A stretch of 64,000 bases of DNA from Gremmenia infestans (Eukaryota > Ascomycota > Leotiomycetes > Helotiales > Hamatocanthoscyphaceae): positions 1,550,001 through 1,614,000 of the forward strand of contig JAFEVB010000004.1 of the NCBI GenBank assembly GCA_032629725.1, written 5' to 3'. Every line of letters begins with the position of its first letter. The first letter of the stretch is position 1. The notes under the pieces are model-generated. The model ran no database searches. It was not told the DNA's origin and worked only from the letters and a program-made list of their open reading frames with translations. Both the position numbers and the translations under genes were made by a program. This document shows positions 32,101-44,022 of this stretch, piece by piece.

Positions 32101-34727
32101 ATGAAGAGATTTTCTGTTTTTAGCTTAGCTCTTACATCGTACTGGATGGAGGAAAAGTGGAGGATGGAGAAAGTGAGGTGGATGTGATGAGATGTACAGG
32201 TGGAAGACTGAAATATACGGTATCGAGGAAAGCAGGGGAGAGTAAACTGAGGAGTGGGAGATTTGGGAATGATGTAAGAAGGGAGAGAGGGGAGTTTGAG
32301 TTTTAAAAGAAAGCTCTCCTTTGTTTATTTATTACACCGTATGTCTCATTCACATCGCCACGCGCAGTCTCGTTTGCAGCAGCTGTCAAAAACGAAAGTC
32401 CCCATGGCGGGCCAAAAGAAGGCACGTTTCCGTGTGTCCACTATACTGATCACTGATTATTCAGGCTTCCAGCTGAGGGTCAGATAGACGACGGATTTGA
32501 TCCGCGAGATTTGTTGATGCAGATGCCAGTCACGTTTTTACGAAGAAGACTCGTTCATGAAAGTACTCTATCTGCCCCTTTCCATGAATCATGTCAAATA
32601 AAAGATCCGAGACATTAATCCTTTCCCTTTTCCCCTCCCCGAAAAAGATATTCCCGAAATTGAAACCTCGTACAACAGGTAACCGATGCTGTACTCGTAT
32701 GATTCAGATTTCTAAATATGATTCCTCGGTACCAAAATGAAGGTTCGTGGAAATTGGGAATTTTGATGCATGCAAAATGGAGCGAGCGAGCGAGCAGCAC
32801 ATCCTGGCAAGGAATGCAGCGTTGAGGCTCTTGGCAAACCTTGAACCTTGGAGCTGAATTGAGTTTGGGCTGCAGCCCTGTGAAGTGAGTGCCACCGGGT
32901 TGTCCGAAAGGAAGCCCCCCGAGAGAGCCTGCTGTTACACATGGGAGATACAGTATAATACAGTATCGTTTGAAATTTACGAGATTTTATGCAAGGGGAT
33001 CATTCATTTTTACGAGTATTCTTGCTTGGAACAGTAATCAAATCGTTGTCTCGTGTTGTGCGTACTGTATCTTTGATTTTTGAAGAACAGACTGATCTTA
33101 GAATCACGATTGACAAGGGTATCCGTATCCGTATATTCTCATTATCCAAAACTTCAATCAAGTCCAGTGTTTATCTTATTCATTCTAGAGAAATACACTA
33201 TCCGGCCAAAAACTTGCTAGCCGGCCTTGTCGACGTCAAGTCACTTTTTTAAGTTTTCTTTGGAATTTCCCGTTTGTCTAGGGTTCTAGTATCTTTGTTG
33301 CAGACCAGGTGCTGTGTCAATATATTGTTTCTTACCAAGGATTTATGAAGTTTATGAAGATCTTCATCTCGCACTGGACGGAGTAAATAGTAAACAATAA
33401 ACATAAAAATAAAGGGGGTTGAGAGATTGAAATTCTTCGCTGGCATGAGCATGGCATGGGTGGCATGGATGGCATGAATGAGAAGGTTCAAGTCGGTCTG
33501 ATTAGGCAACACTTTGAATAACTGACCATCAGCTCGTGTTCAGATGGTCTTGGCATGATGACCTTGCCACGACCATGGAAAGTAAAGTGGGGACTAGACT
33601 GCAAAAAGACCACTCAGAAACTTGGCATGAAAAAGCATGGCTTACTCAACATGCATAACAGGGTTGCTAGTGAGAGTAGTGTGGAATGGGGGGGCCGCTA
33701 GTCGTTTGCCGTGTGTGTTTACTCCGTACTTTGTGAATACACGACCAGTGGAGAAATGGCGTGTCAGAGCGCAGACTTTGGAAGGCCTGACTGTACCGGA
33801 AAATACTACCTTACCTTACCTTACCTTACCATTCGATGTGCTGACCGTTGATGTTGCTGCAGATTGGCACTGAATTGTCAGGTCGTTGTTACTTCAGATA
33901 AACAAACATTCACTCTTCTTCTGATACTCCGGAATATCAATAATACTTCGGTCCGGAGTGGGCCGAGAGAGCAAACAAGAAAGAAAGCGGGGGGTGGGGG
34001 GTATGACGATGAGCTAGAGTCGAATTGCAAGCAGTAAATCTGAATTAGTGAATCATATACTTTTTCTAGCCTAGCAGAACTTCAAAATCAGCTGTCTTAA
34101 CTGCATTCAGGATCGGCTGAATGCAGCGAACGAATGAGAAGACGCTTGCCCGGTTGAAGGTGCATTGATATCGGAGGGAAAGAAAAGTCGATGGTTGGGA
34201 TGGTTGCTGAGGGGAGGCGCGAACCCAAAATAGAAAATGATGCTGCCTGACACACTAGCGTGGAGGGGATGGCCCCTGCTCATTGGGCGGCTGGTAACTG
34301 CGGGTCCCCGTAAGGCGGAGCGAGGCGAGTAAGGTGGGATGGAGGGTCGATGCGGAAGTGACTTGTTCATACGCTCAATGTTTGCGCACGAGCCATGTAT
34401 TTTCTCGTATTCTCCACCCGTCAGCTTTAAACTTTCTCCACTTTATCCGTAGCTCCACTAGCGCGGTCGTTCCTTCCCATCGCACCAGGGACAGGCATAG
34501 CAACAACAGACTAGGCGAGCTACCGCAACCAGCCTCTGCTCTGTACGGACCCACTCGATGCACTTTAAATGCTCCCTTTCCTCCTCCTTCAATCCTTTCT
34601 TTTCCACATCAACATACACTTTCGTTCCTACACAACAAAGTACAATCATCGACTCAGTTCTTGTCCATCAGATAATTTTCTGAATCACTTTCGTTTTCGA
34701 GACTCAATAATACTTCCCACCGCAATA
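29117..34727. other. 5.6 kb gene-poor region
   Basis: No gene was recognised on either strand. Frames open here are short and of shadow composition. The last ~500 bp before 34728 is pyrimidine-rich and looks like promoter and leader of the GPI wall protein gene. A (TTACC)n tract lies at 33806-33830, and a GGTGAGAT-type short repeat at about 29805-29825. No transposase, reverse transcriptase or terminal repeats were seen. Confidence 0.5.
33806..33830. repeat. (CCTTA)n microsatellite
   Basis: About five tandem TTACC pentamers in noncoding DNA. Confidence 0.85.
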
Positions 34728-35596
34728 ATGAAGTCTGTTCAGATCCTCTCCGTCTTTGGCCTTGTCGCCGCCGCCAACGCATTCAATCAGTTTCCTCGCG
34801 GAGTCAACTACAATGCCACTGTTACCACCGAGGTCGTTACCGCCATCACCACCTTCTGCCCAGAGGCTACCACCATTGTCCCAGGTAACGGCAAGACCTA
34901 CACTGCCACCAAGTCGGAGACCCTCACCATCACCGACTGTAAGTTTTCCCTGCTCTGATCTGTGATAGATCGACCGTACTGATCTGAATAAGGCCCTTGC
35001 ACCTTGACCGTACCAATCACCAAGCCAACCTCCACCGCCCCAGTTGTTGTAACCCCCACCGTTGTCATTCCTCCAATTGTCGGCAACGTTAGCTATGCTA
35101 CCACCTCTGTTACTGCTTACACCGTATGTACCACCATTGAAATCCATTTGATCACCAGCTAACATGCTGTCAGACTGTCTGCCCTAGTGCTACCACTATT
35201 GTCCAAGGCAACGTGACATACACTGCAACTGGCTCCACCACCCTCACCATCACCAACTGCCCATGCACTGTATCATACCCCGCTAGCTCTGTTACCACCT
35301 CCCTTCTGACCACCGTCTGCCCATCTTCCACCACTGTTGTCATTGGATCGTCAACCTACAGCTTGACACCTGGCACCACCACCATCCCAGTCGAGACCAC
35401 AGTTGCAGGTAGCCCACCTACCCCAACTGTCGCTGTTGTCGGTGCTACCACTACAGCGGCCTCAGCAGCCTCATCAGCCGTTGGCAGCAAGAGCACCGCC
35501 GCATCCACCACTGGCCCAATCCAGGCCAACAACGGTGGCAAGGTCGGCTCAGGTCTCGGTGCTCTCGCCGTTGCTGGTCTCGCTTTGGTCTTGTAA
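34728..35596 (+). CDS. GPI-anchored cell-wall protein with ccg-6-like Cys repeats
   Basis: Three exons (34728-34938, 34993-35123, 35174-35596; GTAAGT and GTATGT donors) encode 254 residues. A signal peptide ends near residue 19 (AAANA). The mature part contains three related modules of the form VTxxTTxCP...GN/GS-TYT...TTLTITNCPCT, with paired cysteines. This pattern is found in clock-controlled protein 6 and other short fungal wall proteins. Introns fall inside or next to the modules. The C-terminal third is Ala/Ser/Thr-rich and probably heavily O-glycosylated. It ends with a GPI-attachment candidate (NNGGKVGSG) and the hydrophobic tail ALAVAGLALVL. It is expected at the cell wall. The long pyrimidine-rich upstream region suggests strong or regulated expression (inference). 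Confidence 0.88.
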
Positions 35597-36471
35597 TCTG
35601 TTACTTTCAACATTTTGTTCTCCCCCCAATGAGTCAATCGACATGATATAATGGGTTATAGAGGAAGGATCGGGAGTACATGACATTCATTTGGCATTTG
35701 GCGCATCGGAAGATGGAAGGGAATCATCAGCTTGCTCATGTTTCGGTAGTTACTTTTCTCACGTACATAATTTGCAACCCTTTGGGCGCAGCTTAGCATA
35801 ATCTGCTAGCTTGTATCAGAAGAGGATTTCACGCTGCTGTAGTTAGTTATAACATCAGCCATAATAATACAAAAGCTTGCCACATTCACAATAATTTATA
35901 TTGCAATGTGATCATTCTAGCCTTCCGTTCTTGAGTTCGTGCTTTGTCAAGGTTTTAAATCTCTTACCTGGCATGAACCTTCCTCTGCTGCTTGTCTTTG
36001 CTTCTCTCGACGTGTTATGTATTCATCTCACTCCCCTGTAGCTTCTCCACCCGTCTCAACCGCCTCCGTACATGGAATCGAAATTCAGACCAACCCGTCT
36101 TTCTCGCGCAACCCCAAGAGTCTTTACGGCCCTATGCTAGTTGTGGACCTCGACCATGCACGAACAGGACAGGCTCAATCAATCCTAAGCTTCGAGCCAG
36201 GAGGTGAGTCTGCTATGGAACGCTGGCAGTCACGATGTTCATTATGACAAGATTCCCGTACCAAAAGGGCTGCTAGCATCTCTCATACTCCAACCCACAA
36301 TCTTGTACGGTCGGTCCAGCAGAGAGAACTCAGCAGAGATTTTCAGGGTCCAAGATACAACAGACAAAATGCGGCTTGAGATACGTATATACATACTACA
36401 GTACCTCGCGACAGTCTAGTCTCTAGTCTGGTTTCATTGATTGATGTTTGATGGTTTCATTTAGGACTGGA
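35597..36471. other. Intergenic region
   Basis: 3' side of two convergent genes. An open frame at about 36024-36247 is not similar to anything I recognise and is not called as a gene. Confidence 0.45.
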
Positions 36472-37477
36472 CTAGCTCCTCATATACTGCACGATCCCAT
36501 CTAAACCCTCTTGCCAATGATCCCACAACACCACGAAATCCCCATACCCCTCTTCCTTAGCATTGACCCACGGGTACGCGGGGGCTACTCCTCGGGCTGC
36601 TGCTAGGCCTGCTATATCTTTCCAGATCCTGAGGGCGAGCGCGCGGCGTTTTGGGGAGCGGGTATTGCTCGGTGGAGCGGTTCGAAGTCCTTTACCTCTA
36701 CTTGCATTTCCACCTTCCCTTCCGGTTCTGCTTCCGGGTTCGGTTTGCAAGAAAGAGGAGAGTTCTTCGAAGCCGATGGGTTGGTTCAGGTGACTCATTT
36801 CGTAGAGGAGGTACAGGGATCGCACTGGGAGGGCGTTGAGGGCAGATGGCCAGGATGGGGTGGGGAGGGACAGGAGGGAGAGGAGCGTGCGGTATGTGGA
36901 GATGAAGCGCAGGCGTTCGGGGGGTGTTAGGGTTGGGCTGTGGCGCGTTGCGGAGGGGCCGTAGTATTTTGTGGCTGGGAGACCGCCGCCTGGGATGGGG
37001 TAAGCGGTAGTTAGTTGGAGGGTTCGATAGGTATGGCTTGTATTTTGGGAGAGGGAGAGGGAGAGGGAGAGGGAGAGAAGGGGTGGATTACGCACATTTT
37101 ACTTTCCAGACGATGTCTTTTTCGAATTGTGACATGGATTTTTCTAGTGCGCGTTGGGAGCGGAGGAGAGAGAGTATGGAGTGGGATGTGAGCGCTTGGG
37201 GTTGTGGTTGTGATGCGGTTTGGGAGAAGAGCTCGAGGAGAGGAGCCTGGGTGCAGATGGAAGGGACGTTTGAGGTGTAGATTCTTTTTAGGTGATAGCA
37301 GGAGTTTGCTAAGGCGAAGACATCGTGGAGAGTCGTTGAATTTGGTGATAATAGGATGAATATTGTGGTGAGGAGTTCGGGGGGGAGGGATAGTAGGCCT
37401 TGGGTGTTGGGGTTTCGTGGTGGTGGTGGTGGTGGTGGCATTTGAAGTAAGTGTTTTGACGGGGCACCTTGAATCAT
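36472..37477 (-). CDS. F-box-like protein of unknown function
   Basis: Two exons (37477-37092 and 37036-36472; donor GTAATC, acceptor TACAAG) encode 316 residues. An in-frame ATG at 37441 (MPPPPPPP) is an alternative start after the longer N-terminus. After a polyproline stretch comes GLLSLPPELLTTIFILLSP, the typical opening of an F-box (LPxEL). A helical segment with ALANSCYHLKRIY then matches the second half of the motif. The rest has no recognised substrate-binding repeats. F-box proteins link targets to the SCF ubiquitin ligase, so that is the likely role. The intron contains a (CTCTCC)n tract that also supplies its pyrimidine stretch. The protein seems unremarkable otherwise. Confidence 0.72.
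37051..37079. repeat. (GGGAGA)n tract inside an intron
   Basis: About five GGGAGA units on this strand form the polypyrimidine tract of the F-box-like gene's intron on the transcribed sense strand. Confidence 0.8.
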
Positions 37478-38468
37478 AATGTCTGGTTAAAGTGGGAGTT
37501 CGTCTGGTTGTTATATTTCTCGTCGAGTGGGCAGTAGGTAGGCTTTAATTGTGAGCTGTAGCTGAGGATGGCTCCATGAGACAATGAGAGACGTTGGAAA
37601 TCGGTCGCTCGTTCTATATACAGCTCAGTGAGTTATTTGGCTGTAACATTGAAGCATGTCTGCTGATCGGGTTTACTCGTAAAAGAACACGAATGGCTGC
37701 TCAATGACGACCTGGATATATACGAGACGAGGCTTCGGTAATCATGGTAAGACACGACACCCCTCCGTCGCACGTTCGTACGGGTGCTTACTTTCTGTAC
37801 TATATCTCGGTTGCAAAGTATTTACGTTATATAACACCCAGCCTCATACACAATGGACAGAATGGGTACGAAAAGTAATTAGACAAGTATTTTAGTGCCT
37901 AATGGATGAAACTCTCGTAATCAACAAGAGAGTTGTAGCTTAGACTGGATAGTTACCGCGGAATAAGCTTCATCCTTACTGTGGGGTGCACCCAGCCCCT
38001 AAACATAGCTTCTCTCAACATCACAGCCGAACCCCAATGCGAGTTCCTCGTTCCAGATGGTGAATCAGAGCATGAGGTATTGCATTTTCGACGCTATTTA
38101 TTGGATGTTGTTATTGAGATCTATCTAGGATTTCCACTTGAATACGAGTGCTGGATCCTACATGTCTAATTATACGTACACTGGGATGGAGTTTCTAGTG
38201 GAGACATACCATTCATTGGTTTTCTGTTACGATTGAAGTCTGGCCCGAATGACTGATTGTCAACGTCCAGGCTCAAGATGTATGTACATGCTGATAGCTT
38301 TGACGAAGCTTATAGATGAATAGTGTGGGGAGCCATTCTGATGTCCGTTTTGCTTGTATATAAGACCTTTTCACTACAGGCAGAATGAATAGTTGGTCTT
38401 CAGTAAATTCTTTCCCTATCAATTGTTTCATTTCCTATCGTTTCCTTTAGTTGGGTCTAGATATTAAG
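37478..38468. other. Divergent promoter region of the F-box-like and secreted-protein genes
   Basis: Nearly 1 kb with no recognisable coding sequence. A TATA box for the right-hand gene lies at 38357. Confidence 0.5.
38357..38364 (+). promoter_or_regulatory. Putative TATA box of the 817-aa secreted protein gene
   Basis: TATATAAG is 105 nt before the ATG at 38469, in a typical fungal core-promoter position. Confidence 0.5.
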
Positions 38469-41097
38469 ATGCATCTCTTCGGCCTCTCCTCCAAACAATC
38501 TTTGATACTACTTCCACTACTTCTTTCTGTTCCCGTCCATGCTGCTGCCTTTGATCAACAACGACGAGGGAATGCATGCTGTGGAGCTACATGTGACGAT
38601 GTAGAAAGCAGTGAGGAAGTAGCTGAGAACGAGCAAAGCGGTCCTGAAGATGGCGGGATGGTTGGCGGGACACCTGGACTTGGTGTTGAGTTTGAATGTG
38701 GTACGATTCTAATTGCATCTATCAACGGTTGCAGTGATGAACAAACGTTCACGTCAAAGGGAAAGATGATTGCCAACCGGCAGGGAACCAACTGGATGCT
38801 GACTGCAGACACCATGGCCGCAGGGGATCCCCTTGATGCGGAATACATTTTAAATGGCAAGACAATCGAGATTGGGAAAAATATGGCGGGCCCAGCAGCG
38901 GCTGGAGTTGCTGCAGATATTGTAAGTCGAGTTGGATTGTTGATCTTGGTGTTTGTCTGACATTTCTCCCCTGTAGGTTGCATGGAATCCACATGCAGGC
39001 ATGAATGATAACTCCTTTAACATCGACCAAAGTACCTGCAATCCTTGGAAAGTTACCAACCCTGACAGTGGCGGTAATCCTGCCAACTTAATGTGGGGTC
39101 CGCAAATCACAGCGCCCATGCCGCTGGAAGCTATCAGCGAACTATTCTCTATGACCGGCAAGCAAAGCAGTCCACCAAATCCTGCAAATCCATTGTTGTC
39201 GACTCCTGGTCATCCGCTTTTCAACAACATGGTGTATGTAACACCGGCCTTCTTCCAGAGCTCACCAAATGGCATCAGTCAAGCGGACGTCGACCAGAGG
39301 ACACTTGGGTTCCTCTCACTAGTTCTCTCATACGCCAAGAATGCTAAGATTATGGATGAAGATACGAGTGTTAACAAGCTGACAACAATCATGCCTCGGA
39401 CGGACTTTACTACAATGTACAAACAAGTAAAGCCGCAACTCCCAGGGACAGGTACGCTGTACGATCTTGTGAAAACACTTGCTTGCTTCAAAAATGATGG
39501 TACTACCGGCAAGGTGATGTGAGTCTATGCTAGATTATTAGATGAGCAAAACTGACCAAGGCTTGAAGTCCCGATACAACCTTTTGCCCCAAATCCGGCA
39601 ACAAAATGGACTCGCAAAAATTCGGTGTCTCAAGCTCAGTAAACGCCACGGCTATACCACCATTAGACGTCAAGGATTGGATTGATAGTATAGATGCCGG
39701 TACTTTTCCAGACGCACTCACGACATTAGAAACAAAGGTGGACAGCCAAATTGGTGGCCTTAAAGCCACAGTGGAGAACGTCGTCGGTACGACTCGCGCG
39801 GTTCCCCTATTCGAGTTTAGAAACTTGGCCCCTGTCAACTCAGGCGCTATGGAAAGTATGGTCACGAATGCTGAAGCGGCTGTCATCGCTTTGCACAAGA
39901 AACATGCCAATGCTGCACGAAAGAGAGATGACCCTAGTCTCTCCCACATCAAACGGGATCCTTGCCCTACAACAGCGGCTCCAGGAAAACCAACCCTAAG
40001 CTGCACCATGCAAAACGAAGATCCAGATGCGGGTATCGACACCCTTGGCTGTATCTGCGGTTCAACCACGCTCCCGCTCATCACAGTCGCCAACCCAACC
40101 GACGACTCACAAAGCTGCGCGTATACCACACTGCCCCCCAAAGGAGACAAAACCGATCCTATTGTAATTCCAACTTCGACATACACCACCAACTGCCGAG
40201 CTTGCACTCTCGTTGGCGGCATAGCAGACAGCCCGACCTGTACCTCAGTCGGCGGATGTACTCCAACTCCTACATTCCCCATCTACCTCGGCGCCAGCTC
40301 AGTTCCAGTAGGTGAGATGAACAACGCAAATAACGGTGCCGACTTGCGTACCCTAGTCATGAGCAAGCTCAAGCCCCTCTGTCCCGACAACGCGGGGACA
40401 TGTGACTCCAGCACAAGCGCCATCATTGATACGGTCGAAAACATTCCCAGCGCCAAAGCAGATATCGTGCAAGGCAAGTTGACATTTGTCTTCGACGAAG
40501 GCAGTTATAACAGCAACGATGAGCGCGACACGATGCTCGCTGCAGGCATTGCATCTTGGCAGCAAGCTGCTGGTAAGAGCTGTACTCAGAATATGGAATA
40601 CACTTATGAGACTACTGAGACTGTTGGGTGTAAAGGTGGCACGCCTGTGAGAAGATCGCTGGAAGAACGGAATCCGCTCTATATCGAACCGGCCGCCAAC
40701 GATGAACTTACTTGTACGAGCACTATGACAGTTTGTAGCGCCCCTGATAACATAGGTATATACTTGCCATTTCCAACAGGCTGAATAAGAGAAGATGGAT
40801 GTTCAGCTAACTCTACTTTCCCCAGACATATTCCTCGATGCCAAGAACAATCAAGAGAGTCTGCAGCACATGAACATCGTGATTACCTGGGCTGTAGACG
40901 GCGACAGTAGTATTATCGAGTTCCTCTGCGATGCTATCATTGACGGTGTTACCGCGCTGGCTACGGCTGTGGCGCCCGAACTAATCGAGGCGGACTTATT
41001 CGCTGATATTGAGTTTGAGGCTTTGTGTGCGGATGCTGCGAAGGCTCTTGGGGCTAGAGGAATGAATGAGACTGCGTATCTGCTTGATCCCTTTTGA
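38469..41097 (+). CDS. Large secreted cysteine-containing protein, killer-toxin/chitinase-accessory-like
   Basis: Four exons (38469-38921, 38977-39518, 39569-40755, 40826-41097; donors GTAAGT, GTGAGT, GTATAT) join in frame to 817 residues. Residues 1-25 are a signal peptide ending VHAAA. Residues ~70-150 (VEFECGTILIA, GTNWMLTADT, DAEYILNGKTIEIG) resemble a module I know from the C-termini of some fungal GH18 chitinases and killer-toxin-like proteins; this is recall and not verified. A middle domain opens with VAWNPHAGMN and includes APMPLEAI. The C-terminal part has many cysteines (CTMQNED, CICGS, NCRACTL) and two dibasic sites (KR at about residues 468 and 476; RR at about 716), possible Kex2 cleavage points. 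No GH18 catalytic domain is present, so it stands alone. Its role is unknown: a surface or antagonism function is possible. Confidence 0.8.
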
Positions 41098-44022
41098 GTT
41101 GCGTCTGAGACGGCTTTGTATGGGTGGGTGTGTGCTTTTAGCCGCGAAAGGGTTGGATGAACATGTCTTTTTTTAGCGTCATGAGCATTTTGTATTACTT
41201 TGAGATGGCTTAAACGGAGCAGGCTATATGCTCTGATCAGAGAGTGATCACTTGTTTTAAAATGCATTGAAGGTGTTCCCTGTTGAAATATTGTACAAAT
41301 AAACTCTAGCTCTAGCAGGCGACCCAGACTCAAGCTAGTTCGATAGGAATCTTAGATACTGTTTATTGAGCTGCTTTGATTTTGAGAGCATTTCTTTGGA
41401 TATATTCCCTGCTGCCATGGAGACAAGGAGAGCCTTGGTGGACTTCAGAAGAAGACATTGAGGTACAGTCAATGCTACGGATATGTCTTCACTTGAGTGA
41501 GAACTGCACATATCAATTTCTCTGAAACTTTCATGCGAGGCACTATACACTCACAGCTCTCCCTTCTAGCATGCAACTTCAGGCCGCCACCAAGTACCGG
41601 CAGCGAAATCATCGATTCTTCCAAATCAAGAAGTAGTCCATCCATACGAAGATCAACCAACAACTTTTGTCCTCAGACACACTATACAGGGTCCCAAAAG
41701 ACCCACTCGCACATCAATCGCATTAATTGCATTATATACCCTCCATTCTGCGTTGGCTTCAGGTCATTGAACCTTCTTTTTCCTTATCAGGCATAGCTTG
41801 ATTCGTATCGGCCTGCATGTAAGCTGGTGCGCCAGCCACGCATGTTTGCATGACAGGCCATAGGACTTTGATGCTACTGCACCCTCTTTGCATTATTGCA
41901 TTTATAGTTTGGCCAACGAATAGCTCCCTTCTAGCCGTCAAAATTCAGGGCAGTAATTGAAACTATTGAGTCGAGCTTGCTTGCTAAAAAGTAGGAAATG
42001 TGTTTGGAGGACCTGAACGGCACGACTGGAAAGTAGAGATAGTGGCAACGAAGTAGATGAATTATTGAAATCGTTGATCAATTGAATGAATGTTGCGCTT
42101 TGATACACTAATTATCCGATTAGAGAGTACGAATCATCATGACCAAACTTTTGTCAAGAAGCACAGCGGCGTGGATGAGGGCTGATTGAGGAGGCAATTG
42201 ACCACTTTTGAAGCACCAACAAGGTTAGGTATTTGAAGCATAGGGATATTCTCATGGTCGGTCTGAGAGGAAAACTTTTGTTGTCAACGTAGGAAAGCTG
42301 CGAGCTCAAAAACTCTGCGAAGATGCGAAGGGTCACGTGGACTATACTAGCCAGATTCAGCTTAGCCGAAGTGTATATTTCAGAACACCTTCCACCGACC
42401 TTCTCAAGCGGGACGACAAGCCTGGAACCTCAACAGCAGCGTCAAGACTACAAATAAAGACGGTGGCAGGATGATACCTAACTCTCACGAAAACACAGTA
42501 CAACTCTTCCTAACACCTCCTCACAGCGGATGCTAGATCAAGCAGGTCCCTAGCCCTCGCGTTCCCATCCGCGAAGCACGGACAGCTCGCTGGCGTTCAA
42601 GTGCTCTGACAATACCTTCCAGAGAAAAGGCCTGTGCCCATATACTGTCTCGATGGCTACGGAAATTATACACAATAGGAGAGGGGGCGAATGCGAGATG
42701 AAGTTTTCGCGATCGGGGTTCCTACATATCTCCCGGTCGCTATCGAAAGTAGCACCTGGGTGTTGTGCCGTATTTCGTCATACCTTTCAACAACGAGGTC
42801 ATGAACAGCCAAGTTCAATCATATACGCGTTGACTATTTTGATGTTTCCCGGGCGAGGGACTATAGCAAGGCTGCAGGACTGAATGGTGCACGAGGCTGC
42901 CCACTTGAGCGGAGAGAGACATCGAAGTTCCCAGCATTAACCCCATCGCTGATACTTGTGCGCTATGGGCTAAAGGCTCTCTTCACATGGTCTGCAGAGA
43001 ACATCGGTTGGCAGGTATGAATATGGCTACGCGTATTGTCATGCTTGAGCTCTTTTGACCCGGCCGCCACTGTCGGCTTCCAATCCGCCCCTCAAATGTC
43101 GGCACCAAGTCTTCAACTGGTGGGCATAGAGCACCATTATTGCTGTCTATGAGTCTAACATTTTGGCTTGCGGTTATGCTGAATATATCGCCATAAAGCT
43201 AGGCGTCACCTTTGAAACCAATCCCATGGACGAAGCGAGACTGCATTCTTAATCATGGAGCAGCTACATCCTTAGGATTCTGATCGATGCCACACTTTCC
43301 CATGCGATGTTGTTGAGATATCTCTACAGACGTGCAAATGTGCAAATACTCTTCAAAGGCTATCGGGCGACATGGAGGCAAAGTCTCGAGGCGCGCCTAT
43401 CATTACCTCACCAAGTGCCTACCTATCACGGCGATCACCTGAGAGTGCAACAGACTTCACACAGATTGTGCTAGCGAATGGGATATGCTAAATTGCACTA
43501 TATTGGATGCAGTATTGGGAACCATCACCAGAACGTTGGTGTCGAGTCTTTTCTCGATTCCATGAATTGATGCGCAGAGCCGCATCGGTATCCACTGAAG
43601 TGGGAGGAATCTGTTTATTCTGCTTGCTGTCGATGACTTTTCCTGCGCCTTGTGCGCACCGTAGATAATTTGCATGCTCGTGTGACTTCAAAATGTAATA
43701 CGCCACCGAAAGGCACATGGAAGGACAAGAGAGAAGGCAGCGAGGTGCTCCGATTTTGGGAGCCGCACTTGGGGATTCAATATCTCGAACCGAAAGGTGC
43801 GGGTAGCTTGCCCGAGCAGAACCACAGTGAGTCGACTTATCCGGATAACAACGAAACAACAGACGCGTCGCAATTCCGAGTTCTCTTCTATCATACAGTT
43901 GTTCATTTCCATCTATATCGCGTTGTTTATGTTACATTTTCACTCCCTCTTTATTCCTTTTCCATGCAATCTGGTGCCGCTGAGGAAGACGGCGACGCAT
44001 CCATGCAATTTCGCGCTAAGCA
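41098..44022. other. 2.9 kb region with a possible decayed coding stretch
   Basis: No intact gene. Between about 42,640 and 43,600 several short, plausible-looking peptide stretches are broken by stops in shifting frames (for example TDVQMCKYSSKAIGRHGG and LNCTILDAVLGTITRTLVSS). This suggests an old pseudogene of unidentified family. The final few hundred bases should include the CTK1 promoter. Confidence 0.35.

Noticed and set aside
35939..36247. Open frame ending near a possible GTGAGT donor
   Set aside because: No second exon or family similarity could be found, so I did not call it.
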